From Cunninghamia lanceolata (Eukaryota > Streptophyta > Pinopsida > Cupressales > Cupressaceae): a stretch of 64,000 bases of DNA. Positions within the stretch are counted from its first letter, which is position 1. Each line of letters opens with the position of its first letter. The position numbers and the translations under genes were made by a program. A model generated the notes under the pieces. The model did no database searches, was not told the DNA's origin, and saw only the letters and a list, made by a program, of their open reading frames with translations. This document shows, piece by piece, positions 1 to 11,466 of the stretch. The stretch lies in assembly GCA_027924645.1 (NCBI GenBank), contig BSBN01001807.1, forward strand, positions 11,302,001-11,366,000, written 5' to 3'.

Positions 1-68
1 TTCTCTGGAATGCCTTCAAAAGATTCAATCTTCCTATCATAGAAGAAATAGATGAAGAACCTTCTACC

Positions 69-1220
69 ATGGATGTTGAAGGATTAAATGCATCAAAAGA
101 AGAATCTACTGAGAAAAATGTAGAAGGGTCTAAAGAGATAGATGAGGGGAAGTCTAAAGACTTGGATTCCTCTAGTCCAAAAGAGGAAGTTCATGAAGAA
201 ATTAACATCTCTCCTCTGGATCCCACTGTAGACATTCTAGACTCAGGAACTGAAGGAGAAGGAAGAAAAGAAGAAAAAGTGAGTCAAGAAGAGGAGGTAA
301 AGGGAAGAGAATAAGAACAAACAGAGAAGATCTCTGATGATAGTTCAAAGATTCCAAAAGAAAAGAAGACTCAGTCTCTGGCAAGAGACATTGCTGAGGC
401 AGTGAAGAAATTCTTGAACAAAGAGCTGATGGAGATAGATGAACCGGAACTTTTTCAAGGACCAATAAATTTTTATTCCCTCTCTGGTCCAAACAATGAA
501 GATAGAATCTTTTGCCCAAGCTAAAGCAAAAGAAAAGATTCTGAAGTCTCACATGGAAGATTGTGAGTTGATAGAGATTGCATTTGGGATGCTGGAGAAG
601 ATCATGCCATCCTTTCAAAAGGATCATTTGGCCTCTCCATCTGGTAACCTGAAATCTCTAGTAAACTCTATCAATACTCATTTTGATTCCTTAGAGAAAT
701 TGACAGAAGAAAAGGTCTGGAAAGAATTTTTGGGAAATAGATTCACTGAAGTACAGGTACTCATAGCTAATGATAGGAGAACCCTGGATATTGGGATAAA
801 GAGCCTAGAAAATTCTCTTAAAGATGGTGGAGAAATGTACAAATTTTGTCTATCCTAGTCTAAAGTGACAGAGGATATTGAAAAGAAGGTGAAAGAACAA
901 GAAGGTAAACTATCAAGTTTATCTCAGAATTTTGATCCCCTCACCACATCCATAATGAATCAAGAGTGCCAGCCTATTGCCATTATAAATGAAATAAAGA
1001 GGCTTGAAAAGGAGAAGAAGAATATAATAAGCAGGATGAGTGAACTTAGAGGGATAATTATCCCTAAGTTAAGAGACAATGCATGAGGCCTTAACTGATG
1101 CTCAGACCACAGCCTGGACCAGTGATCTGGCAGACTTAAGAAGGGCAGAAGCTTACGCATTTTTGTTGAGTTGTCACATCTTAATTTTTGATAGGATGAA
1201 GCAGAGTTGGGCAACAAAAT
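69..1220 (+). pseudogene. Unrecognised coding remnant inside element A (acidic linker plus coiled coil)
   Basis: Three adjacent open segments (69-314, 496-858, 865-1086) in two frames read as one decayed protein. A Glu/Lys/Ser-rich acidic linker comes first. Then comes a mainly helical, charged region with heptad-like spacing, such as the segment beginning VTEDIEKKVKEQEGKLSSL, which is likely coiled coil. Single stops separate the segments, and there is a frame change near 490. It lies between off-window sequence and the element's purine tract, so it is an extra ORF or captured gene rather than gag-pol. The domain style (acidic linker then coiled coil) resembles the C-terminal halves of the loci at 19.7-22.9 kb and 29.7-33.4 kb, but I cannot align them convincingly. 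No function assigned. Confidence 0.4.
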
Positions 1221-1349
1221 TTGTATAGTTGAAGACCACTTTTGTGGATATACTTAAGTATATGTAAGTATAACATGTATATATATACTTATGCGGCTAT
1301 GATAGGTTTGTTTTTGCAAATTTTGGTGTGCAGATTCCACCCTTTGCCA

Positions 1350-1513
1350 TTGATGTCAAAGGGGGAGTGAGGAGTAGTGAAAAATGTGGAATCCAACTAA
1401 GGGGGAGCTTCGGTAAAATAGAACATAAGATAGAGCATCAGCCTAGGGGGAGTTTGCTACAAACACTTAGTCATTTTTCACTAAGCGTTGCCATCAATGC
1501 CAAAGGGGGAGAT
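1350..1513 (+). other. Repeated polypurine tracts before the 3' LTR of element A
   Basis: Four purine tracts containing GGGGGAG occur within about 160 bases (near 1358, 1401, 1446 and 1503). The last directly precedes the LTR start. In LTR elements the tract next to the 3' LTR primes plus-strand synthesis. The upstream copies follow similar text (CCATTGATGTCAAAG, CCATCAATGCCAAAG), which suggests local duplication of the end of the internal domain. Confidence 0.6.
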
Positions 1514-2621
1514 TGTTGGCAAGATACACTGCGTGGCTTCATGATTGTTGTCATTGATGGCAACAAAGTCTATCCCACACATCTGTAGCACATAGTATGT
1601 CTATACCGGATGACAAATTGAAGATTGTTTAGGTCCGGTGAGAAAGAACAGAGCATGCAGCAAGGTCTGACAATCAGGTCCAGATCTCTCAGATGGTGTA
1701 ACTCAGAAAGTTATAGACTTGGAGAAGCCAAGAGGAGTATCATGACTACTATATTCTAGAGATTAAACCTCTGGTGAGAAAAAATGGAAAATATATGAGC
1801 ATCTAAGTGTTGGGTTCCAGACAGGCAGAGCAGACTAAGGAAGAACTAACCAACAGAGTATCAAACTTCAATCTGGATGAGAAATTGATGAAGATCAAAC
1901 TATTTGAGGGATCATACAATATTGGCTGACATGATTGATGACTCCAATGTCTATGATTTTGATACGCATCACATATCAAGCATGGATTCAGCTGACAGAT
2001 CAGTAGTTTGCAAATATATTGAGTATTCCGATTACCGACTAGAAAGCTATTGAAATCCTTGGTGCGGATACATATACCAGATGGATTCTAGTATGAAGGT
2101 GTGTATGTAAGGATAGAGTGTATGAAGAAAGGCAGAGATAAGTGTGGAAGAAGCAATACAAGTCTGGTATGTGACAAAACAACAACACTAAAGCAAAGAA
2201 AGATTGAAGTGCATTAGATCAGTTTATTGAGCCTAACCAGAACTAAACCTCAGCATATATGGATGCCTCTCATCAGTTCAAACACTTGGTTACCTTCCAT
2301 AAACTTTGTATACAGTAAGTTTCTTGTAGACAGTGTGCCTCTTGTGAGAAGTGTGCTTGGGCAGTGAGCCCTAATTGGCAAGTGCCATTTTGTACTTGTT
2401 ATTCTTTTAACAGAGAATACAATCTTGGGTTAGTCACCCCATGGTTTTTCCCTTAACATAGTTTTCCACGTAAAAATCCTTGTGTTATGTGTGTTGATTT
2501 TATTTGTACTGTCATGATTATGTATGCTTATATGTTTTGATTGTTAAAGGAGAAAAGAAAGTTAAGATATTTAAGATAACTGATTCACCCCCCCTCTCAG
2601 TTATCTGCCTTGTTTCTAACA
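1514..2621 (+). repeat. 3' LTR of element A (about 1.1 kb)
   Basis: Begins TGTTGGCAAG right after a purine tract and ends in TTTCTAACA, giving the TGTT...AACA ends usual for plant copia LTRs. Close to the end is the motif CTGATTCACCCCCCCTCTCAG. A related motif ends the copia LTR at 10762, so the two LTRs are distant relatives. No second copy is in the window, so the edges rest on the terminal dinucleotides, the purine tract and the pol junction. Confidence 0.65.
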
Positions 2622-5464
2622 GATGTCTTGTATGTGAAAGGATTAAAGCACAATCTTTTGAGTGTGGGTTAGATGTGTGACAAAGGTTATGATTTAAGCT
2701 TTAAGGACAATGGATGCAAGATCAGGGAAAGCTCTAGAATAGTCATTGCAACTGGTAAGAAGACCAGAGGTAATATCTATCACTTGAGAGGAACTAATAA
2801 CTATTATTTGTTGGCTTAGACTAATGAAAGTTGGCTATGGCATAGAAGGTTGTTACATCAATTTTGATAACATTATGAAGATAAGTACTGCACAGGCTGT
2901 TAGAGATTTGCCTAATCTTGTGAAGCCTGCTAATCCTATTTGCAAGGAGTGTCAATTTGGAAAACAAACAAGAAGAAGTTTCAAAAGCAAGGACCAATCA
3001 GTTGATGGACTACTGGAACTAGTGCATACAAATTTGTGTGGACCTACCAGAGTAAGAAGTTTGCAAGGAGATAGGTATTTCATGTTGCTTATTGATGATT
3101 ATTCTAATATGACTTGGGTAACCATTTTGAAATAAAAATCAGAAGCTCTAGATAAGTTCAAGGCATTTAAGGCAATGGTTGAAAATGAGATGGATTTGAA
3201 GATCAAATGTTTAAGGTCTGATAGAGGAGGAGAGTTTACATCAAATGAATTCAATTTTTTTTGTGAAGAACATGGGATTAAGAGACACTTATTTGCACCT
3301 AGAAGTCCACAACAAAATGGAGTCGTTGAAAGAAAAAATAGAACAGTTCAAGAAGTTGCTAGAACCATGATGAAGGAAGATGATCTTCTGGAAGTATATT
3401 GGAGAGAGGAAATTCACACTGTTGTATGTATCCTAAATAGAGTCCAAGTCAAAGGTAATAGTTCTAAGACTCCTTATGAATTGTGGTATGATAAAGTTCC
3501 TACTATGAAATATCTCAAAGTTTTTGGTAGCAAATGTTATATCAAAAGAGAAGAAGATCTAGGCAAGTTTGATGCTAGGTGTGATGAAGGAATATTCCTT
3601 GGTTAATCCACCAAGAGCAAGGCCTACCAGTGTTATAATAAGAGGCTGAATAAGATCACTGAGAGTGCAAATGTCAAAGTAGATGAAAGAAAGGAAAGGT
3701 CTATAGAATCAAGTGAATATGATTCAGATAAACCAGATGCTTCAGAAGTGGTGCAGCATGAAAACAACTCAAATGAAGAGGAACAAGCTCTGGAAAGTGC
3801 TACCAAGACACCAAGGTATGTAAAACTTAATCATTCTGAAGATCAAGTCATAGGAGATAAGAGCAAAGGAATCCTGACCAGAAGAAGAGCTACAGAAGAA
3901 CAAGTAAATTTCTGTCTAATTTCCAAGATTGAACCTAAGACTGTGAATGAAGCTTTCAATGATGAGAATTGGGTAAAGGCTATGAAAGAAGAATTGATGT
4001 AGATAGAGAAGAATTAGACTTGGGATCTTGTTCCTAGACCAGCAGATAAAAATGTAATTAGTACCAAATAGGTTTTCAAAAACAAGATGAATGAGAATGG
4101 TGAAGTAGTAAGAAACAAAGCAAGGTTGGTATGTAAAGGATACTCTCAAGTTGAAGGAATAGATTTTGAGGAAACATTTGCAATAGTGGCAAGGATTGAA
4201 GCTATAAGAATGTTTTTGGCATTTGCAGCCTACAAAGATTTTAAGGTATATCAGATGGATGTAAAGTCTGCATTCTTGAATGGAGAGTTGGAAGAAGAAT
4301 TCTATATTGAAGAACCAGAAGGATTCCAGTTATCACATCAGAGTGACATGGTATGCAGATTGAAGAAGGCATTGTATGGGTTAAAACAAGCCCCCAGGGC
4401 CTAGTATGCTAGGTTGGATAAGTATCTAATATAGTTAGGATTCAGCAAGGGTACTACCGACAACAATCTCTATTTCAAGATCAATAATGAACAAATCTTA
4501 ATTGTTGCAGTCTTTGTTGATGACATTATCTTTGGAGGCAATGAAGGTATGTGCACAGTTTTTGCTGGAGAAATGCAAAGTGAATTTTTTTTGTCCATGT
4601 TTGGTGAGATGAATTTCTTCTTAGGTCTGCAAATAAATTAATCAAATAAAGGTATCTTCATTTCTCAGTCTAAGTATGTGAAAGAGTTGTTAAAGAAGTT
4701 TGGGATGGAAGACTCTAAACTGGTAAATACTCCCATGATAACCAGTTGTAAGTTGAGCAAAAATGATGATTCACCTATGGAAGATTAGAAAAGGTACAGA
4801 TCTACGACTGGAGGATTACTTTATCTTACTCAAACCAGACCTGACATAATGCATGCAGTTTGTCTTGTGGCAAGATTTCAAGCAGATCCTAAGGAGTCAC
4901 ATGTGATGACAGTCAAGAGAATTCTGAGATATTTGAAGGCATAATGGATTATGGTTTGTGGTATCCAAAGGACAATGATTTCACTCTCATTGCATACATT
5001 GATACAGATTGGGCCAGAGATGTAGATGACAGAAAAAATACAAGTGGAGGTGCATTCTTTTGGGAAAAACGCTGATATCTTGAATGAGCAAGAAACAAGA
5101 TTCAATATCTTTGTCCACTACAGAAGTAGAATATATTGCAGGAGCATGTAGTTGTACTCAAGTCTTATGGATGAAGTAGACATTGAAGGACATCAAAGTT
5201 GGGTATGAAGATCCAATTTCAATCTTTTGTGACAATACAAGTTTAATAAACATATCAAATAATCTAGTAAAGCATTCAAGGACAAAGCACATATCCATAA
5301 GATATCACTTTCTAAGGGAAAGAGTGCCAGAGAATGAAGTCAAGTTGGAATATGTATCTACAAAAGACCAGATTGCAGACATTTTCACCAAACCTCTGCC
5401 TAAGGATACTTTTGAGTATCTCAGAGAAATGTTTGGGGTTATTACCCCTCCTACTCTAAACTAA
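2622..5464 (+). pseudogene. Ty1/copia pol polyprotein, truncated at its start and inactivated
   Basis: Domains in order are: GAG-pre-integrase with a His/Cys zinc region (CKEC at about 2941); integrase (about 3010-3600); reverse transcriptase (about 3990-4600) with the FVDDIIFGG active site near 4516; and RNase H (about 4975-5460, ending in ADIFTKPLPK). The integrase keeps RSDRGGEF and the VVERKNRT glutamate, but its first catalytic Asp is Asn (VHTNLCG), so it would be dead. There are about a dozen in-frame stops and at least one frameshift (near 4940). Most stops fall where the family has Gln or Trp (for example 2671, 2818, 4000, 4015, 4069, 4402). The protein normally makes and integrates the cDNA copy of the element; here it is a relic. 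The gag and protease regions lie left of the window. Confidence 0.9.
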
Positions 5465-5709
5465 GATGCACAAGAGTGCATCAGTCCGGTGGTGCTTAGA
5501 GTCCCTTCTCCAGATCCAGATTGATGCTTCTAGGGCTACTTCTCAGGGGATTAGTCAGAGAGTTTAGAAGAGAGATTGGATCAGAGTAGAAGAGTGCAAG
5601 TATGTGCCCTTTGCCATTGATGTCAAAGGGGGAGAGAAATCATAAGAAAAACTTAGAGGGAAAGAGTGCAGATGTGTAAAGAGATAGGGAAGAATCTTGT
5701 TTTGATGGT
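5465..5709 (+). other. Copia B 3' untranslated region with polypurine tract
   Basis: No coding sequence. It contains the tract CAAAGGGGGAGAG at 5624-5636, the probable plus-strand primer. The LTR start was placed at about 5710 (TGTTGCAAGTATG) by matching its text to the start of the element A LTR. The 70-base gap from the purine tract makes that edge approximate. Confidence 0.45.
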
Positions 5710-6988
5710 TGTTGCAAGTATGTGCCTAATCAGTGTTGTCATTGATGTCAACATATCTTTGTTGTCATTGGTATCAAATGTATCCTATTTTGTTATTTGT
5801 TTAGAAGCTTTATATGTTGAGGATATTGAGAAAATTAGCCCCTCCAGAAGAATTAGAAAGTAAACAGTGAATCATAGTGAAGACAGTGAGTTGCAAAATG
5901 AAGAACAGTCCAGAAGATTGCTCCGCATTTCTTGCTAACTGAAGATCTTGGTTTGCAGATTGGAAGTTACTTAGAAGCATGGCTGAAGATGCTAAATCCT
6001 GAGTTTGAGCCTGCAGTATGAAGATTTGAGTGAGTTACATGTACCAGAGTAAAACCTATTTTTTTCTAATTATTCACTGGTGCTTGAGAGAAAGTATTTT
6101 GCTCTGCATTCCTCTGCATTAAAGTGTTTTGTTCTGAGGTTCTAGAGGTAAGTCTGGGATGATGATAAGTGCCTACAATTGCAATGGTTAGTATTTTGGT
6201 GGTCCACAAGCTATATTTCTTTCATGACAGTTGAAGACAGTGAAGTTCATGTGCTCCAGTATGAATAATCTCATGGATAAAGTTGTTTGAGTTTGTGTGG
6301 TTGCTCCTAGTGATTTCAATGTGCTTGTGGATACCACCTGATCATGTTCCTACCTTTACATTGGTCCACGTTAAGGAATTGAGATCGTGTTTGAAGATTA
6401 TCCCCAGATAACGTAATGTGTAACCAGTCTTAGCTGACTTGATTAATTCCAGTGATTGTGGAGATCCCTTGAAGATTATGGAAGCGTATTGTGGCATGGA
6501 AGATCATGTTTGAGTCCCATCTAAGGCATGGCATGATCCGCATACATCTATACTGTAATTCCTTAGCATAATTTTGCATTAGGTCAAGACCTATTTTGTA
6601 AATGTTTGTAATGCCGACCTTGGAGATTGTTCCAATGGTTGATGATTGTAGTGTTGACCTTGATGATCATTCCAAGGTTGATGAAGTGTATAAATACTTG
6701 TAATTGAGTTGTGGAAAAGATGTCCTTGTGCGAAGATGGGTAGATAAGGGAAGAGGTGGAAAGGCAGAGCAGAGCAGAGGAACTATTGTACTTCAATGTT
6801 TAAATCTTAGACATGAAGAAGATGATTGATTTTGGCAGTGAGCTTGGCAGTAAGCCACCAGTAGGGTTTAACAGCCCTCATTGTAATCTTTCTAGGTTTA
6901 GGGTTGAGGTAGTGAGCCTGCTAGACCTAGTTGTACTTCATGGCAGTGAGCCAGTATGTTCTAGGCCCATGGAGTGACCAAGCCTGAA

Positions 6989-8525
6989 TGATGCAGAGGC
7001 AATGTCAACCTCTACAGAACCCTAACATACATTCTTGAATGTATGTACATGTAGTTGTTCACATGCATTGTCCAATATACATGTTTTCCCTATCATCATT
7101 TGGTCTATACCTCCTCGCGCACTGTAGCAATTATATGTTTCTTACAAACATTCCCGCTTGTACATACAAGCCTTCGCTTGTTATCTCCTTACCTATCGGC
7201 AACAGACTATGCTATCGGCACCCAGTTATAACTTTACTCCGATGGCGTAACTCAACCCAATGCACACGCTTGACCTTGTTGACTATCGGTATCACCCCTG
7301 CTATCGACCACCACACTTCACGTCATTCCGATACCTTACCTTACACTGATGTCCACATTCCCATCATCATGACTCCTCCCTTCGGCCTATTCCTATCTCC
7401 TTCCATCGACCTTTGTTCTCTTGCTGATCGATACTTGTATGTGTGCGTTGCACATTCGCGACATACAAGCCTATCGATGCATTCACCGTGGATTCCACCG
7501 GACCTGCATTCACTATAGCCTTTGTATGTTTGACCATCGCTGACCTAGTTGTATGTAATCCATTGCATCTATTCTGTTGTATGTTTCATCATACAAACAA
7601 TACCTACAATCCAAAAGGTACATTTCATTGCTCGGATACACGACACTGTTTGACTACCGCTGACCACCTTTGTATACTTTCGACCACTTTCTCTCTCCCC
7701 TCTATACCCGATGCCAATGTATGTTCCCCACATACAATTGGAGCATACAAACTCCACGGCGAACCCGATATGCTTTCCGAACACAAACTTTGTCAGACAA
7801 AAATGATATACTCAGCGAATGTATATCACACATGCAAATGTGATATACACATAAATTGCATGTTTTCTTCACACTTGCAGATTTTCACAGTTTTGACCCG
7901 CCAAACTCCAGCGATGGTCTGATCCATTTCTTAGGTGGATTCTTTGACCCGATTTAGCCTGCGCAGTCTAGCACATACAAATGCTAGGGTCTTCAACACT
8001 CCCAACCTACGGCTCTGTGCAAATGCATGCGAACAGAAATAAAAACAAAACAACCAAACCCTAATCTACTATACACGGCCATTCCATCGATTCAGAGAAT
8101 CAACCAGTGGAATGGGTAAATGGATCCATCCGGCCACAAAACAATGGATCGATTACACAGTAGAATCAAATGAACAAAACACACATAGAATCTTTATTAG
8201 ATTTTAGAAATGCAATTATAATACTCTGTTTCTCCCAACAACACAACACAATTCCTTAATAGCAAAGAACCTCCCATTCCTTGAGTTGATCTGTACCAGG
8301 GATATATATCTACTCACAAAGAGTAGTACTGACTTGATTCCAAGCGGCTGGAAATCACAACCGAACTAACAACCTGTAACTAACTAACAACCTTACACAT
8401 TAACCTAGATACAAACTATGTATTGGTCCAATCTGACCTTATTACAATGCATAGGAAGGATAAACAACCTTAAAATTAACTAACTGCCTCAAATCGGCCA
8501 CTGTAGGATAGGTGCTCCTACACCA
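6989..8525 (-). repeat. LTR of element C (3' LTR in element orientation)
   Basis: Matches 8966-10502 over its whole length with scattered substitutions. On the minus strand it starts TGGTGTAGGAGC next to the purine tract. A TATATATC box lies about 220 bases in (near 8300). The open frames of up to 159 codons on the plus strand inside it recur in broken form in the other LTR and are not genes. Confidence 0.93.
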
Positions 8526-8965
8526 TACTCCCCAACAGAAAAAGAACTCATGTCCCATGAGTTAGGTTGTGGAAAAATTCCACCTTTACTCTTTGCCATC
8601 TCAGTGTTCTGACCTGTTCCAGCTTTATACTCTGCTGTCTCTTGGCTGCTCCCAGATTTCTAAATTGTAACTTGTTGTCTTGCAAGTAAACCCTCATGCC
8701 CATTAGTGTAGGCTCTGCTCATACATACCCTGTGTTTACCAGTCATTCTGTCTATCACCTCTATCTGAATAGCTGGGTGAATAACCTTGATAATTGCTTC
8801 TTCAACTGCTATAAAATCTGGTTTCTTATCAATTGTTATAGGACAAACAATAGTCCCAATTACAATCACATCCTTGGCTTGCTAATCAACTCATGGCTAC
8901 TCATAAACTTGTTGTTTGCTCTGCTGCTGATCCACCTGATCTCTATTAGTCAAAACTGAAATCTA
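8526..8965 (-). other. 440-bp internal domain of element C with a short ORF
   Basis: Read on the minus strand, this region has no initiator-Met primer site directly after the 5' LTR. It holds one open frame of about 70-75 codons (8869-8660, beginning MIVIGTIVCPITIDKKPDF) and ends in TTGGGGAGTA at 8526-8535, a plausible polypurine tract. The small ORF matches no family I recognise. It may be the remnant of a gag or pol C-terminus after deletion. Confidence 0.6.
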
Positions 8966-10502
8966 TGATGCAGAGGCAACGTCAACCTCTACGGAACCCT
9001 AACATACATTCCTGAATGTATGTACATGCAGTTGTTCACATGCATTGTCCAATATACATGTTTTCCCTATTGGCATTTGGTCTATACCTCCTCGCGCACT
9101 GTAGCAATTGTATGTTTCTTACAAACATTCCTACTTGTACATACAAGCCTTCACTTGTTATCTCCTTACCTATCGGCAGCACACTATGCTATCGACACCT
9201 GGTTATAACTTCGCTCTGATGGCGTAACTCATCCCGATGTACACGCTTGACCTTGTTGACTATCAGTATCACCCCTGCTATCAGCTACCACACTTCACGT
9301 CATTCCGATACCTTACCTCACGCCGATGTCCACATTCCTGTCATCATGACTCCTCCCGTCGGCCTATTCCTATCTCCTTCCGCCGACCTTTGTTCTCTTG
9401 CCGATCAATACTTGTATGTGCGTGTTGTACATTCACGACATACAAGCCTATCGATGCATTCACCATGGATTCCACCGGACCTGCATTCATTGTAACCTTT
9501 GTATGTTTGACCACCGCTGACCTAGTTGTATTAATCCGTTGCATCTATTCTGTTATATGTTTCATCATACAAACAATACATACAATCCAAAAGGTACATT
9601 TAATTGCTCAGATACACAACACTATTTGACCACCGCTGACCACCTTTGTATACTTTTGACCACTTTCTCTCTCCCCATATACCCGATGCCAATGTATGTT
9701 CCCCACATACAACCAGAGCATACAAACTCCACGACGAACCCGATATGCTTTCTAAACACAAACTTCGTCAGACAAAAATGATATACTCAGTGAATGTATA
9801 TCACGCATGCAAATGCGATATACACATAAATTGCATGTTTTCTTCACACTTGCAGATTTTCACAGTTTTGACCTGCCAAACTCCAGCGATGGTCTGATCT
9901 GTTTCTTAGGTGGATTCTTCGACCCAATTTAGCCTACACAGTCTAGCACATACAAATGCTAGGGTCTTCAACACTCCTGACCTGTGGCTCTGTACAAATG
10001 CATGCGAACAGAAATAAAAACAAAACAACCAAACCCTAATCTACTATACATGGCCATTCCACCGATTTAGAGAATCAACCGGTGGAATGGGTAAATGGAT
10101 CCATCTGGCCACAAAACAATGGATCAATTACACAGTAGAATCAAATGAACAAAACACACATAGAATCTTTATTGGATTTCAGAAATGCAATTACAGTACT
10201 CTATTTCTCCCAACAACACAGCATAATTCCTTAATAGCAAAGAACCTCCCATTCCCTGAGTTGATCTGTACTAGGGATATATATATCTACTCACAAAAAG
10301 TAGTACTGACTTGATTCCAAGCAGCTGGGAATCACAACCGAACTAACAACCTGTAACTAACTAACAACCTTACACATTAACCTAGATACAAACTATGTAT
10401 TGGTCCAAGTTGACCTTATTACAATGCATAGGAAACATAAACAACCTTAAAATTAACTAACTGCCTCAAATCGACCACTGTAGGATAGGTGTTCTTGCAC
10501 CA
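8966..10502 (-). repeat. LTR of element C (5' LTR in element orientation)
   Basis: Second copy of the 1537-bp LTR, followed by the duplicated CTGAA. It differs from the other copy at many single positions, mostly C/T and G/A pairs, as expected for an old, methylated insertion. Confidence 0.93.
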
Positions 10503-10762
10503 CTGAACATCATTTTTACAAAGATTGCAATATATTTTGAGAGCTAATCCTCTCCGTGGTTTTCCCCACCTTAGGGTTTTCCACATAAAAATCTAGTTTC
10601 TCTTGTGTTCAATGTTGCAGCTGTGTTTAAGTTTCTGATTTCATGTATTCATTGTTTAATCATAATAACTGTAGACAAGTGATTAATGTTTAAGTGCAAA
10701 AGTGTTTGAGTTTTTGGGACAACTGATTCACTCCCCCTCTTAGTTGTCCAGCACATTTCAAC

Positions 10763-11184
10763 AGGAAGGATATGGTCATTTGTTTTATACTGCCAGGAAT
10801 ACTATGTCCTTCAGAGTGTTGCACTGTGCATTTCAAATTTCATCCAAGCAAGATGCAAGATAACTCTTCTTAATTATGAACAACTAGTTTAGGAGTTTCA
10901 TAAAGGCATATAAGGTAGTGATGTTGAATGTTTAGGGAAGAAAAGAAACATAAAATCAAGTCCAAAAAACTCATACGACTTAAATATGTGTCTTTGCTTT
11001 GAAAAATGTGTTGCAAAGTGTGTTTCTCAGTGCTATGATTGAGAAAACTGAGTTACAATGCATTTTTTTGCTTATTCATCTCCAAAACAAACAAAAAACA
11101 CTAAGATCCCTAAACAACACATTCAAACTATTGCATAAAGTAGTGGGTCAAGCTGTCTAACAGCTAGTACATGATAAACATCAA
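10763..11184. other. CACTA non-coding sequence between the copia LTR and the last exon
   Basis: AT-rich sequence after the copia LTR end. I see no ORF, no CACTA terminus and no subterminal motif like those at 41.8 kb. Taken as 3' non-coding sequence of the CACTA gene. Confidence 0.4.
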
Positions 11185-11466
11185 CTATGCCATTTTTTTC
11201 AAATATTTTAGTGGCCACCATGTGAAGGTCCCTTCTTTCTCTTTCAGATGGACAACTTCATCTATTTTGTCTTCATAAGCAAGGGGTATGTTACTTGTGA
11301 CCTTTACAATATTTGCATTTGCATCTCTTGTTCCTTTCAATTTAACTCCATGTACAATAGATAGTGAGTGAATCCGCCCAATGCCCATAGTAGCACCATC
11401 AAACAGATCCAACACCCCAACTTTATCCCCTTCTTGGAGTTTATCAATAAATGTTTGCAAAAACAA
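11185..11466 (-). pseudogene. TNP1/EN/SPM-type C-terminal domain of the CACTA second gene
   Basis: An open segment of 93 codons contains KVGVLDLFDGATMGIGRIHS, then a VHGVKLKG stretch, and ends near FTWWPLKYL. This order (short beta-rich domain, IHG/VHG with a basic pair, terminal W-P) is what I know of the Transposase_23 (TNP1/EN/SPM-like) family at the C-terminus of plant CACTA accessory proteins. Such proteins bind subterminal repeats and help TNP2. It would be the last exon of the gene that starts near 17.4 kb. It has no internal stop, which is notable next to the decayed neighbours. Confidence 0.6.

Larger units (their letters stand above)
1..2621 (+). mobile_element. 3' part of an LTR retrotransposon (element A) inserted in a copia pol gene
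   Basis: The right-hand end of an LTR element. It has internal sequence with coding remnants, purine tracts of the form AAAGGGGGAG, then an LTR that starts TGTTGGC immediately after the last tract and ends TCTAACA at 2621. The next base begins copia pol sequence in the middle of the GAG-pre-integrase region, so element A most simply lies inserted in that copia gene. The copia 5' part and the A 5' LTR would then be left of the window. A 5-bp duplication (GATGT at 2622-2626) cannot be tested without the left junction. No gag or pol of A is visible here. Confidence 0.7.
6989..10502 (-). mobile_element. Non-autonomous LTR retrotransposon (element C) with complete ends
   Basis: Two near-identical direct repeats of 1537 bp each (6989-8525 and 8966-10502) flank only 440 bp of internal DNA. 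The 5-bp sequence CTGAA occurs just before (6984-6988) and just after (10503-10507), a clean target duplication. On the minus strand the LTR reads TGGTGTAGGAGC...CTGCATCA and is preceded by the purine tract TTGGGGAGTA, which sets the orientation. The internal part is too short for gag-pol, so it must have been mobilised in trans or be a deletion product. The many single-base differences between the LTRs show it is not recent. Confidence 0.93.
2622..10762 (+). mobile_element. Ty1/copia retrotransposon (element B), 5' part off window, 3' LTR interrupted
   Basis: The pol gene (2622-5464), a purine tract (5624-5636) and a 3' LTR (about 5710 to 10762) are in the usual order on the plus strand. The 3' LTR is split at 6988 by a 3.5-kb non-autonomous element flanked by CTGAA. 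It ends TTTCAACA at 10762, where CACTA-type sequence begins. Copia B therefore sits in the CACTA element, and two younger elements sit in copia B. Confidence 0.8.
5710..10762 (+). repeat. 3' LTR of copia B, split by a later insertion
   Basis: The left part is about 5710-6988. The right part is 10508-10762 and ends with ACAACTGATTCACTCCCC, then TTTCAACA. Without the inserted element and its duplicated 5 bp the LTR would be about 1.5 kb. The 5' LTR is not in the window. The left edge is uncertain by tens of bases. Confidence 0.55.

Noticed and set aside
7039..7922. Two plus-strand open frames of 159 codons
   Set aside because: They lie wholly inside an LTR of element C and the corresponding frames in the other LTR are broken.
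11081..11112. CACTA left terminus at an AACACTAAGATCCC phrase
   Set aside because: It does not continue as CACTAGTAGAATTTGG and lacks the TGACTAAA subterminal motifs found at the right end.
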